Made by a program: the position numbers and the translations under genes. Positions 7,535 to 15,566 of a DNA stretch of 64,000 nucleotides are shown here, in pieces; within the stretch, counting starts at the first letter, position 1, and each line of letters opens with the position of its first letter. The notes under the pieces were generated by a model. It was given only the letters and a program-made list of their open reading frames with translations, made no database searches and had not been told where the DNA came from. Source of the stretch: Arthrobacter pascens. GTDB taxonomy: Bacteria; Actinomycetota; Actinomycetes; Actinomycetales; Micrococcaceae. The stretch is taken from the NCBI RefSeq assembly GCF_030815585.1, contig NZ_JAUSWY010000001.1, positions 310,001-374,000 of the forward strand, read 5' to 3'.

Positions 7535-8578
7535 ATGGCTGGACCACGGCCTAAGTCAGGACCGACGATGCATGATGTCGCCGCTGCTGCCGGTGTATCC
7601 CAGGCCACCGTATCGCTGGTGCTGAATTCAGCCTCCGGGTCGCGCTTTTCCGAGGATACCCGCAAGCGGGTACGGGACGCAGTGGATCGGCTTGGTTACC
7701 GCACAAACGCCCACGCAAAGGTTCTCCGCGAGGGCATAGCCGGCATGATCGGGTTCATTGGTGATTCCGTTGCAACCACTCCTTTCGCCGGCGCCATCAT
7801 CGAAGGCGCGCAGCAGCGGGCGTGGGAGGACGGGCTCCTCCTGCTCTCTGTCAACACCGGCGGAGACAGGGAGCTGGAAGCCGCATCCCTGGACACAATG
7901 CTCTCCTACAAGGTGGCAGGAGTGGTCTACGCCGCCATGTATCACCGTCGGCTCGATGTTCCGGAGACGCTGGCGGGCGTCAGATCCGTAGTACTGAATT
8001 CCCAGGACCGGGCCGGGCGGGTTCCGAGTGTTGCCCCCGACGAGGTCAAGGGCGGGTACGCGGCCACTAACCGGCTGCTCCAGGCCGGGCACACAAAAGT
8101 CGGGCTGATCAATATCGAGACGCTCGAAAGCGGCCTCCCTGCCGCCGTCGGCCGCTATGAAGGCTACTGCGCGGCACTTGAGGAGGCGGGCCTGGACGTC
8201 GATCCGTCGTTGGTCCGCTTTGGTCAAGGCGGTGAGGAGCATGGCTACAAGTACGCGATGGAGCTGCTGACCGCCGGCAACCCGCCGACAGCCATCTTTT
8301 GTGCGAATGACCGCGGTGCCTGGGGTGCCTACCAGGCCGTCTCGGATCTGCGCCTCTCAATCCCCGGGGACGTCTCTATTGTGGGCTTCGACAACCAGGC
8401 AACATTGGCCCCCTTCCTTCGCCCGGGATTGACCACTTTTGAATTGCCGTTCGTCGCCATGGGCCGGCGCGCGGTTGAACTGATCCTCCAGGACGCGGAA
8501 CCCGATGGCCGGGTCGAGCTGATGGACTGCCCTCTTGTTGAACGCAAGTCAGTGACACATCCTAAGGAGATGCCATGA
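7535..8578 (+). CDS. LacI family transcriptional regulator of the fructo-oligosaccharide cluster
   Basis: 347 aa from ATG 7535 with AAGGAGG six bases upstream. The N-terminal helix-turn-helix reads TMHDVAAAAGVSQATVSLVLN, the LacI signature with hinge VLREGIAGMIGFI. The rest is a periplasmic-binding-protein-like sugar sensor ending with the usual TTFELPFVAMGRRAVELIL. Its stop overlaps the start of the permease gene (ATGA), so regulator and transporter share one transcript. The adjacent operator at 7485-7500 suggests autoregulation. The inducer is presumably a fructoside or fructose, from the GH32 gene at the operon end. Confidence 0.92.
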   Translation: MAGPRPKSGPTMHDVAAAAGVSQATVSLVLNSASGSRFSEDTRKRVRDAVDRLGYRTNAHAKVLREGIAGMIGFIGDSVATTPFAGAIIEGAQQRAWEDGLLLLSVNTGGDRELEAASLDTMLSYKVAGVVYAAMYHRRLDVPETLAGVRSVVLNSQDRAGRVPSVAPDEVKGGYAATNRLLQAGHTKVGLINIETLESGLPAAVGRYEGYCAALEEAGLDVDPSLVRFGQGGEEHGYKYAMELLTAGNPPTAIFCANDRGAWGAYQAVSDLRLSIPGDVSIVGFDNQATLAPFLRPGLTTFELPFVAMGRRAVELILQDAEPDGRVELMDCPLVERKSVTHPKEMP

Positions 8579-9549
8579 GCCGCACCATCCCGGCCCGACG
8601 CGGGCATCCTGTTGCGGCGCCGTCGCCGCAACGCAAAAATTCTCTTTCGCTCCGCCTGAAGAGAATTTCCCGCGCCTGGCAGTTATACGTATTACTAGCC
8701 CCCGCGATCATCTACATCCTGGTCTTCAAGTACTGGCCGATGTACGGCGTGCAGATCGCTTTCAAGAACTACAATCCGGCGGACGGGTTCACGGACAGCC
8801 CGTGGGTGGGCCTGACGCACTTCATCCGGTTCGTGAACTCGTACCAGTTCGGGCAGGTGGTCGGAAACACGCTGTGGATTGCCGTGCTGGGCCTGTTGAT
8901 CGCTTTTCCGATTCCGATCATCCTGGCGTTGCTGGTCAATCAGCTGCAGAGCGAGAGGTTCAAGAAGTTCACCCAGACGGTGCTGTACTCGCCCGCGTTC
9001 ATCTCCACCGTGGTGGTGGTGGGCATCATGTTCGTGGTGCTGTCCCCAAGGTCCGGGCTGGTGAACAACGCGATCCAACTGGGCGGCGGCGAGCCGATCT
9101 TCTTTATGGGCTCCGCGGAGTGGTTCCGGCCCATCTACGTCATCTCGGATGTGTGGCAGAACGCCGGGTTCTCCATGATCGTGTACCTTGCGGCCCTGGC
9201 CGCCGTTGACCCGGCGCTGCATGATGCGGCCAAGGTGGACGGTGCCTCGAAGCTCCAGCGCATCCGGCACATCGACCTGCCGGGCATCATGCCGGTGGTG
9301 ACCATCCTGTTCATCCTGGCCATCGGCAACCTGCTCAATGTCGGTTTCGAGAAGGCGCTGCTGATGCAGACACCGCTGAACCTCTCGACCTCGGAGATCA
9401 TCCAGACCTACGTGTATCACGCAGGCCTGCAGCAGGCGCAGTTCAGCTACTCGGCCGCCATCGGCCTGTTCAACTCCCTCCTCAACCTGGCGCTGCTGCT
9501 CGTCTTCAACACGATTGCGCGCCGGGCCAACCAAGCGACCCTGTGGTGA
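8575..9549 (+). CDS. LplB-type ABC transporter permease
   Basis: 324 aa. Binding-protein-dependent permease of the LplB/YtcP group: a basic N-terminus, then LYVLLAPAIIYILVFKYWPMYGVQIAFKNYNP, with FKYWPMYG typical of the group. It has six hydrophobic segments and an EAA-like loop AAKVDGASKLQRIRHIDLP that contacts the ATPase. It pairs with the next permease. No ATPase gene lies in the operon; such systems usually borrow a shared MsmK/MsmX-type ATPase from elsewhere. The codons for LYVLL are unusually rare for this genome (TTA, GTA, TTA, CTA) and coincide with an operator-like sequence. Confidence 0.92.
   Translation: MSRTIPARRGHPVAAPSPQRKNSLSLRLKRISRAWQLYVLLAPAIIYILVFKYWPMYGVQIAFKNYNPADGFTDSPWVGLTHFIRFVNSYQFGQVVGNTLWIAVLGLLIAFPIPIILALLVNQLQSERFKKFTQTVLYSPAFISTVVVVGIMFVVLSPRSGLVNNAIQLGGGEPIFFMGSAEWFRPIYVISDVWQNAGFSMIVYLAALAAVDPALHDAAKVDGASKLQRIRHIDLPGIMPVVTILFILAIGNLLNVGFEKALLMQTPLNLSTSEIIQTYVYHAGLQQAQFSYSAAIGLFNSLLNLALLLVFNTIARRANQATLW
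8681..8696. promoter_or_regulatory. Candidate intragenic LacI operator in the permease gene
   Basis: AGTTATACGTATTACT matches the promoter-proximal operator at 7485-7500 at 13 of 16 positions (common AGTTATACG-AT-AC). It forces two TTA and one CTA leucine codons in a high-GC gene, which suggests selection on the DNA itself. Confidence 0.5.
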
Positions 9550-9556
9550 TGCCGAT

Positions 9557-10516
9557 ATGTCTGTGACAACCAACCCCCGCACCATCGAGAACCCGAAACG
9601 GACCGTCAACCAGGCCCGCCCCAAGCAGTCGCTAAAGGACAAATACGGCGACCGCGCCTTCAACATCGCAGCCACTACCGTCCTGCTGCTGTCCATCCTG
9701 GCCGTGGTGTACCCGCTGTACTTCATCGTCATCGCCTCCATCAGCGACCCCAACGCCGTCTACGAAGGCAAGGTCTGGCTATTCCCCTCCGGCATCACCA
9801 CCGAAGGCTACGAACGGATCTTCGCAGACAGCCGGATCTGGAACGGCCTGGGCAACACCGTCATCTACACAGTGCTCGGCACCGCGATCAGCGTCAGCAC
9901 CATCCTCTTCGGCGCCTACGCCCTGTCCCGCAAGGACATGCCGGGCCGGAAGATCCTGATGCTCCTGTTCGTGATCACCATGTTCTTCGACGGCGGACTC
10001 ATCACCAAGTACCTGGTGGTGCGGGACCTGGGCATGCTGGACACCGTCTGGGCCGTGGTCCTGCCCGGCGCGGTGGGCGTGTGGAACCTCATCATCGCCA
10101 GGTCGTTCTTTGAACACACCATCCCGAACGAACTGCGCGAAGCCGCCCAGATGGACGGGGCAACCGACTTCAAGTTCTTCTTCCAAATGGTGCTGCCGCT
10201 GTCCAAGCCGCTGATCATGCTGATGATCATGGTCCACGTCGTAGCCCAGTGGAACTCGTTCTTCGACGCACTGATCTTCCTCAATGACGACTCCAAGTAC
10301 CCGCTACAGCTGGTACTGCGGAACATCCTCATCCAATCCGACGTCTCCTCCACCGGAACCACCGGCGGTGACATCGAATCCTATGCGGCAGCGCAAAGGA
10401 TCGCAGAGCTCACCAAGTACGCCATGATCGTCGTCTCGAGCCTGCCACTCATGATTGCCCTGCCATTCATGCAGAAGCACTTCACCAAGGGCGCCATGAT
10501 CGGCGCCGTCAAGTAG
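9557..10516 (+). CDS. LplC/YtcP-type ABC transporter permease
   Basis: 319 aa from ATG 9557, 7 bp after the preceding gene; a start further upstream would overlap that gene. Carbohydrate ABC permease of the MalG-like second-permease type. It has FNIAATTVLLLSILAVVYPLYFIVIASISDP near residue 35, YALSRKDMPGRK, MFFDGGLI typical of the LplC group, and the EAA loop REAAQMDGATDFKFFFQMVLPLSKP. The protein ends in MQKHFTKGAMIGAVK, a hallmark ending. It forms a heterodimeric channel with the preceding permease. Confidence 0.92.
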   Translation: MSVTTNPRTIENPKRTVNQARPKQSLKDKYGDRAFNIAATTVLLLSILAVVYPLYFIVIASISDPNAVYEGKVWLFPSGITTEGYERIFADSRIWNGLGNTVIYTVLGTAISVSTILFGAYALSRKDMPGRKILMLLFVITMFFDGGLITKYLVVRDLGMLDTVWAVVLPGAVGVWNLIIARSFFEHTIPNELREAAQMDGATDFKFFFQMVLPLSKPLIMLMIMVHVVAQWNSFFDALIFLNDDSKYPLQLVLRNILIQSDVSSTGTTGGDIESYAAAQRIAELTKYAMIVVSSLPLMIALPFMQKHFTKGAMIGAVK

Positions 10517-10610
10517 AACCCGTTCCCCAAGAAAATCCCCTTCCAAGAAAAACCCGGCCCCGGCACTCGCCACGGGCCGGAAGAAATCCCCCCTCAGAAT
10601 AGGAATGACC

Positions 10611-12221
10611 ATGGCATTCAGCCGCAAATTCGCCGCTCTCGGCGCCGTCCTGGCCGGAACATTGATGTTCACCGCCTGCTCAGGCGGCGGCTCAGGCACC
10701 ACGGAGATCAAAGACGCCTCCACCGACTTCGGATTCCAGGAAACAGGCTTCCCGATCGTCAGCAAGCAACTCGACCTGACCTTCTCCGGCACAAAAGCCG
10801 CTCTCGCCCCGGACTACAACACCATGACCCTGGTGCAGCAGTGGGAAAAAGAAACCAACATCCACGTCAACTGGGAGAATCTGCCGGAGGCCGTCTTCAA
10901 GGAAAAGAAGAATCTGATCCTGGCCAGCGGTGACCTTCCGGACGCCTTCTTCAATTCCGGGCTGACCGACTCGGAAATAGCCACCTACTCGGCCAGTGGA
11001 ACCCTGATCCCGCTCGAAGGGCTCATCGAGAAGAACGCGCCCAACCTCTCCAAGCTCCTGTCCGAACGCCCGGACATCAAGGCCGCGATCACGTCCTCGG
11101 ACGGGCATATCTACTCCCTGCCCTCCATCGAGGAACTCGGGCTGGTCCAGTTCCCCAACGAACTGGCAATCAACACCTCCTGGCTGAAGAAGCTCAACAT
11201 CCCGATGCCGAAAACCATCGACGAGTTCCACGACGCCCTGCTCGCGTTCAAGACCCAGGACGCCTCCGGGACCGGCAAGACCATCCCGCTGAGCTTCATG
11301 CCCGGCTCCTGGTGCGGGGACATTGTTGACCTGATCGCCGCCCTGGGCGGAGTGCCGGACAACATGGACCACCGCATCGTCCAGGACGACAAAGTCATCT
11401 ACACCCCCACCCAGGACGGCTACAAGAAAGCCATCCAGACCCTCCACGAGTGGTTCCAGGAAGGCCTGATCGACCCCGAATCCTTCTCCCAGGACGACAA
11501 GGCGTACCTGGCCAAGGGCAAGGCTGCAACAGAAAACATCGGCTCCTTCGTCTGGTGGGAAATCCCCGAAATGGTCGGCGCCGACCGCGCCAACAACTAC
11601 GCACTCGTTCCCGCCCTGGAGGGCGTCGACGGAAAGCGCCTGGTCAGCCAGTCCAACAACCAGGAGATCGCCCGCGGCGCGTTCGCCATCACCAATGCCA
11701 ACAAGTACCCGGCAGCCACGATGCGCTGGGCCGACAACCTCTACGACCCCATCCAGTCCGCCCAGGCCAACTGGGGACCGATCGGTGAAACCCTGCAAAA
11801 GGACTCCGCGACCGGCCTGCTGACCCAGATCCCCGCCGCGGCAGGGACCAGCGAAGGCGAACGTCGTCAGAAGGTCGCCCCGGGCGGTCCGAAGGCTAAC
11901 ACGGCCGAGAACTTCAAGAACGTCGTCGCCCCCGAACCACGGGCCGCCGCACGGCAGAAGACTGTCGAAGAGAACTACAAGCCCTTCGCGGCGAACGACG
12001 GGTACCCACCCGTGGCACTGTCCAACGAGGAACTGCAGCAGATCAGCACCATCGAAGCGGACGCCGCCTCGCTGGTCAAGCAGAACATGGCCAAGTGGAT
12101 CGTCTCCGGAGGAGTCGAGCAGGAATGGGACGGCTACGTCTCCCAGCTCAAGAACATCGGCGTCGACAAAATGGTCGAGGTCTACCAGCAGGCCTACGAC
12201 CGCTACAAGAGCAACTCCTAA
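10611..12221 (+). CDS. Extracellular solute-binding lipoprotein (LplA-like) of the fructoside importer
   Basis: 536 aa from ATG 10611, six bases after AGGA; an in-frame ATG at 10605 would leave no spacing. The signal peptide ends in the lipobox MFTAC with the lipidated Cys at residue 23. The large LplA-type family 1 binding domain includes WEKETNIHVNWENLPEAVF, LASGDLPDAFFNSGL and WFQEGLIDPESFSQDD. Anchored outside the membrane, it delivers the sugar to the two permeases. A 14-bp hairpin follows the gene, and the GH32 gene comes next, so fructo-oligosaccharides are the likely ligand. Confidence 0.92.
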   Translation: MAFSRKFAALGAVLAGTLMFTACSGGGSGTTEIKDASTDFGFQETGFPIVSKQLDLTFSGTKAALAPDYNTMTLVQQWEKETNIHVNWENLPEAVFKEKKNLILASGDLPDAFFNSGLTDSEIATYSASGTLIPLEGLIEKNAPNLSKLLSERPDIKAAITSSDGHIYSLPSIEELGLVQFPNELAINTSWLKKLNIPMPKTIDEFHDALLAFKTQDASGTGKTIPLSFMPGSWCGDIVDLIAALGGVPDNMDHRIVQDDKVIYTPTQDGYKKAIQTLHEWFQEGLIDPESFSQDDKAYLAKGKAATENIGSFVWWEIPEMVGADRANNYALVPALEGVDGKRLVSQSNNQEIARGAFAITNANKYPAATMRWADNLYDPIQSAQANWGPIGETLQKDSATGLLTQIPAAAGTSEGERRQKVAPGGPKANTAENFKNVVAPEPRAAARQKTVEENYKPFAANDGYPPVALSNEELQQISTIEADAASLVKQNMAKWIVSGGVEQEWDGYVSQLKNIGVDKMVEVYQQAYDRYKSNS

Positions 12222-12235
12222 CTAACCCGAAACCA

Positions 12236-12268
12236 GGTGGGCCGGTGCGTACCGCGCACCGGCCCACC
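12236..12268. terminator. Strong intercistronic hairpin after the binding-protein gene
   Basis: GGTGGGCCGGTGCG pairs perfectly with CGCACCGGCCCACC across a 5-nt loop, 15 bp after the stop and without a T-run. It is more likely a 3'-end stabiliser or attenuator for the abundant binding-protein mRNA than a full stop. Confidence 0.7.
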
Positions 12269-12336
12269 GCACCGCCAGGGAACCCGCACACCAGGGTTCT
12301 CCCGCCAGACCTGCACAGAAACGAGACTTCACCTTC

Positions 12337-13845
12337 ATGACTGCCGCGACCGCCACGACGGCCGACACCTTCCGGCCGGCCCTGCACTACGCCGCCCGGA
12401 ACACCTGGCTCAATGACCCCAACGGCCTGATTTTCCATGAGGGCGTCTACCACCTCTACTACCAGAACAATCCACTGGACAACGTCTGGGGAAACATGTC
12501 CTGGGGACACGCCACCTCAACAGATCTGCTCAGCTGGACCGAACACCCCGTCGCCATCGCAGGCGACGAGGAAGAGGATGTTTTCTCCGGCAGCATCGTC
12601 TTCGATCGGGACAACACCAGCGGATTCGGCACGGCTTCTGCTCCGCCCCTGGTCGCCGTCTATACCAGCTCCTTCAAGCCGGCCTCCGCACACCACGGCG
12701 TTCAGGCCCAGTCCCTCGCCTACAGCCGGGACGGCGGCTACACCTGGGCCAAACACACAGCCAATCCCGTCCTGAACCGCGGATCGGCCGAGTTCCGGGA
12801 CCCGAAAGTCGTCCGTTACGACGGCGACGCCGGCAGTTACTGGGTCATGGTCGCCGTCGAAGCCACAGACTTCCAGGTGGTCCTCTACAAGTCCGACGAC
12901 CTCAAGAGCTGGGAACTGCTAAGTATTTTCGGCCCCGCCAACGCCACCGGGGGCGTGTGGGAATGCCCGGACCTCTTCCCCCTGCCTGTCGACGGCGATC
13001 CGGACAACCTCAAATGGGTCCTCACAGTGAACCTCAACCCGGGCGGACCCAACAACGGTTCGGCCGGGCAGTACTTCGTCGGAGACTTCGACGGAACCAC
13101 ATTCACCTCGGCCACCACCGTGACCGAAGGGCTCCAGGACCCTGCCCGGCTCGGTGAGTACCAGTGGCTCGACTGGGGCCGCGACTACTACGCCGCCGTT
13201 TCCTTCAGCGACGTTCCGGACGGCAGAAGGCTCATGATCGCCTGGATGAACAACTGGGAATACGCCAACCAGATCCCCACCTCCCCGTGGCGGAGCCCCA
13301 TGTCCCTGGTCCGCGAAATAGCGCTCCACAACAGTGGTGGAAACCTATGCCTGGTGCAGCATGCGGCAGGGGACCTGGACGCGCCGGCAGACGCGGCAGG
13401 ATCGTTCAACCTCGCTGCAGCTGAGATATCCGACGGTCAGCACATTCTTGACGGAGCAGCCGGCACCGTCCAACGCATCGAGCTCACCTTGACGCCAGGA
13501 ACAGCCCAGGAATTCGGACTCATAGTCCGCGGCAACGGAGCCGAGGGAACCCGCATCGGCATCCGGCCCGCCGAAGGCGTCCTGATCGTCGACCGCCGGG
13601 AATCCGGGCAAACAGACTTCCACGAATCATTCGCCTCCATTGACACCGCTCCGATCCGGACGACTGACGGTTCCTACCAGCTCACCGTCTACGTAGACCG
13701 GTGCTCCGTTGAGGTCTTCGCCCAGGGAGGCCAGGTCACGATGACCGAACTGATCTTCCCGGCAGCCACCAGTACCGAGGTCTCGCTCTACGCCGTCGGT
13801 GGCACAGCAACCATCAATAACCTGAGTGTCACCCAGTACGCCTGA
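12337..13845 (+). CDS. Glycoside hydrolase family 32 (levanase/fructosidase/invertase type)
   Basis: 502 aa. All GH32 hallmarks are present: WLNDPNG with the nucleophile Asp27, FRDPKV with the transition-state Asp155, and ECPDLF with the acid/base Glu209. The five-bladed propeller is followed by the C-terminal beta-sandwich containing YVDRCSVEVFAQGG. There is no signal peptide, so it acts in the cytoplasm on oligosaccharides brought in by the LplABC-type importer. It hydrolyses terminal beta-fructosidic bonds of sucrose, fructo-oligosaccharides or levan fragments; which one cannot be told by eye. It is the last gene of the LacI-controlled operon. Confidence 0.93.
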   Translation: MTAATATTADTFRPALHYAARNTWLNDPNGLIFHEGVYHLYYQNNPLDNVWGNMSWGHATSTDLLSWTEHPVAIAGDEEEDVFSGSIVFDRDNTSGFGTASAPPLVAVYTSSFKPASAHHGVQAQSLAYSRDGGYTWAKHTANPVLNRGSAEFRDPKVVRYDGDAGSYWVMVAVEATDFQVVLYKSDDLKSWELLSIFGPANATGGVWECPDLFPLPVDGDPDNLKWVLTVNLNPGGPNNGSAGQYFVGDFDGTTFTSATTVTEGLQDPARLGEYQWLDWGRDYYAAVSFSDVPDGRRLMIAWMNNWEYANQIPTSPWRSPMSLVREIALHNSGGNLCLVQHAAGDLDAPADAAGSFNLAAAEISDGQHILDGAAGTVQRIELTLTPGTAQEFGLIVRGNGAEGTRIGIRPAEGVLIVDRRESGQTDFHESFASIDTAPIRTTDGSYQLTVYVDRCSVEVFAQGGQVTMTELIFPAATSTEVSLYAVGGTATINNLSVTQYA

Positions 13846-13875
13846 CAGGAGAGGTCGCCCCTGGAAGTTGGTCGC

Positions 13876-13904
13876 TTGCAAGCCCTCCAATTCCTCCATA
13901 GTTT
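13876..13904 (+). promoter_or_regulatory. Promoter for a leaderless SDR transcript
   Basis: TTGCAA (13876-13881), 17 bp, TAGTTT (13899-13904). The -10 ends 6 nt before ATG 13911, so transcription would start at or beside the A of the start codon. No Shine-Dalgarno sequence is present. Confidence 0.5.
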
Positions 13905-13910
13905 GGACCA

Positions 13911-14717
13911 ATGACTGAAACTTCGAGGGTGGCTATCGTTACCGGGGCAAACCACGGAATTGGCGCTGCCATAGCAGAACGGCTCGCGGCGGAGGGACAC
14001 TCAGTGGTCGTTTCGTTCCTCGCGTTGGAGCATTCGGCAGATCAAGGCACCCCGGAGCAGTTACGCGAGAATCACCTGCAGGATGCTTCCGCGGTACTCG
14101 AACGCATACAGCGCCAGGGCGGCCGAGCGATCGCCGTGTCGGCTGACCTGACCGATGCTGAAACGATCCCGAGGTTGTTCGATGCGGCCGAGGAAACCTT
14201 CGGCCCCGTGGACATCCTGGTGAACAATGCCACGGGCTCACTCCGTGACAGCTTCAAGGCAGCCGAAAGAGACTGGATGGGCCGCGCCTTAGCGGGCGTG
14301 TCGGCGAGCTCCTTTGATAGGCAGTTCGGTGTTGACGCCAGGGCAGGTGCACTCATGATCTCCGAGTTCGCCTCCCGGCTCCAGGCCCGACAGGGGACGT
14401 GGGGAAGGATTATCTCCATGACATCCGGCGGCGAGAAGGGTTTCCCACAGGAAGTCTCGTATGGTGCGGCCAAGGCAGCATTGGTGAACTATACGCTTTC
14501 TGCGAGTTTGGAATTGAGCGAGTTCGGAGTCACTGCCAACGCTCTTCATCCGCCAGTTACCGACACCGGATGGGTGACCGACGACGTCCGCGAAGCGGTA
14601 AAGAAAAACGACGCATTCTTCAGCGTGGCGGAGCCCGACGAGGTTGCGGACGTCGTCGCCTTCCTGGTGTCCGAAGGGGGCCGCCGCATTACCGGAAGCG
14701 TCATACGCATGGGATGA
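13911..14717 (+). CDS. SDR-family oxidoreductase
   Basis: 268 aa. Classical short-chain dehydrogenase: cofactor motif TGANHGIG (residues 12-19), NNAT after ILV, catalytic Ser in SMTSGG and the YGAAK catalytic pair, then NALHPPVTDTGW. The extra loop after VVSFLALEHSADQG is longer than in typical 250-aa members, giving 268 aa. Substrate unknown; related proteins are annotated 3-oxoacyl-ACP reductase-like. It is transcribed alone between the GH32 operon and a convergent GntR gene. Confidence 0.9.
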   Translation: MTETSRVAIVTGANHGIGAAIAERLAAEGHSVVVSFLALEHSADQGTPEQLRENHLQDASAVLERIQRQGGRAIAVSADLTDAETIPRLFDAAEETFGPVDILVNNATGSLRDSFKAAERDWMGRALAGVSASSFDRQFGVDARAGALMISEFASRLQARQGTWGRIISMTSGGEKGFPQEVSYGAAKAALVNYTLSASLELSEFGVTANALHPPVTDTGWVTDDVREAVKKNDAFFSVAEPDEVADVVAFLVSEGGRRITGSVIRMG

Positions 14718-14773
14718 GTCGACCTGAGGAAAGCGCACCCGCACGGCAGCGCCACTACGACAGCCACGGGCAC

Positions 14774-15550
14774 TTACTCCCGTCCCAGCCTTACTGTCCG
14801 TTTCCAGTTGGTTCCGTACTTCTGCATATGTACCCTCGTGCGGTCCGCGCGGAAGAAATCGTGAGCGAACTCCACGGGAACGCCCTGCACGTCCCATGCC
14901 ACCCTGCGGATTTCCAGCAAGGCTGAGCCCGCCGGAACGTCAAGCACCGAGGCCTGGGCATTCGTGGCTGGCACGGCCTCCACCGTCTCGTCGGCCCGGT
15001 CCAGCTCCAGCCCGTATTCGGACGTCAGCAGATGGTAGAGCGAACCTGTCAGAGCGTGCGTGAGCAGGCCAGGGAAGCGGGCCGCGGGCAGCACGGACAA
15101 GTCCAATGACCAGGAGCTGCCATCCACGAGCCGGAGTCGCTGGATACGAAGCACAGCATCCCCGCCATTCAGGTGCAGGTTCCGTCGTTCATCCGGCTGG
15201 GGCAATCCCATTTCGGCACGCAGTACGGTTGTGGCTATTGCACGGCCCTGGTGCAACACCATCTGAGGCACACCCTCCACGGTGTTCAGGTGCCGCTGGA
15301 TCCGCCCGTCGTTGAAGAACACCCCACCCGAACGGCCCAGCACACGCCGGACGGTGCCTTCTGCTTCCATCCGGTCAATTGCCTGCCGCAGGACGGTCCG
15401 GCCAACGCCGAGTCGCTCGGCCAGGGCACGTTCACTCCCCATCAGCTCGCCGGGATGGAACATCTCCGCCTTGGCATATCGGGCCAGTGCCGCGTGGGCA
15501 GCGTCGGTGACAGTCATTCCCTCCGGCTCTCCACCGATGCCTTTTGCCAT
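14774..15550 (-). CDS. GntR family regulator with UTRA domain (HutC subfamily)
   Basis: 258 aa. The winged-helix domain at residues 12-80 contains ERALAERLGVGRTVLRQAIDRMEAEGTVRR. The UTRA ligand-binding domain follows, with VLRIQRLRLVDGSSWSLDLS and LLEIRRVAWDVQGVPVEFAHDFFRADRTRV. It lies 16 bp downstream of the class-III PLP enzyme on the same strand with its own AGGA site, so it is probably co-transcribed. It likely controls the divergent amino-alcohol gene cluster. The short gap contains GTCC-TAATATAC-GGAC, a possible but weak operator. Confidence 0.9.
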   Translation of the reverse strand: MAKGIGGEPEGMTVTDAAHAALARYAKAEMFHPGELMGSERALAERLGVGRTVLRQAIDRMEAEGTVRRVLGRSGGVFFNDGRIQRHLNTVEGVPQMVLHQGRAIATTVLRAEMGLPQPDERRNLHLNGGDAVLRIQRLRLVDGSSWSLDLSVLPAARFPGLLTHALTGSLYHLLTSEYGLELDRADETVEAVPATNAQASVLDVPAGSALLEIRRVAWDVQGVPVEFAHDFFRADRTRVHMQKYGTNWKRTVRLGRE

Positions 15551-15566
15551 CGTCCTAATATACGGA

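Noticed and set aside
10692..11798. 368-codon minus-strand frame opposite the LplA-like gene
   Set aside because: Antisense shadow; Gly/Asp/Val-rich with no recognisable domain.
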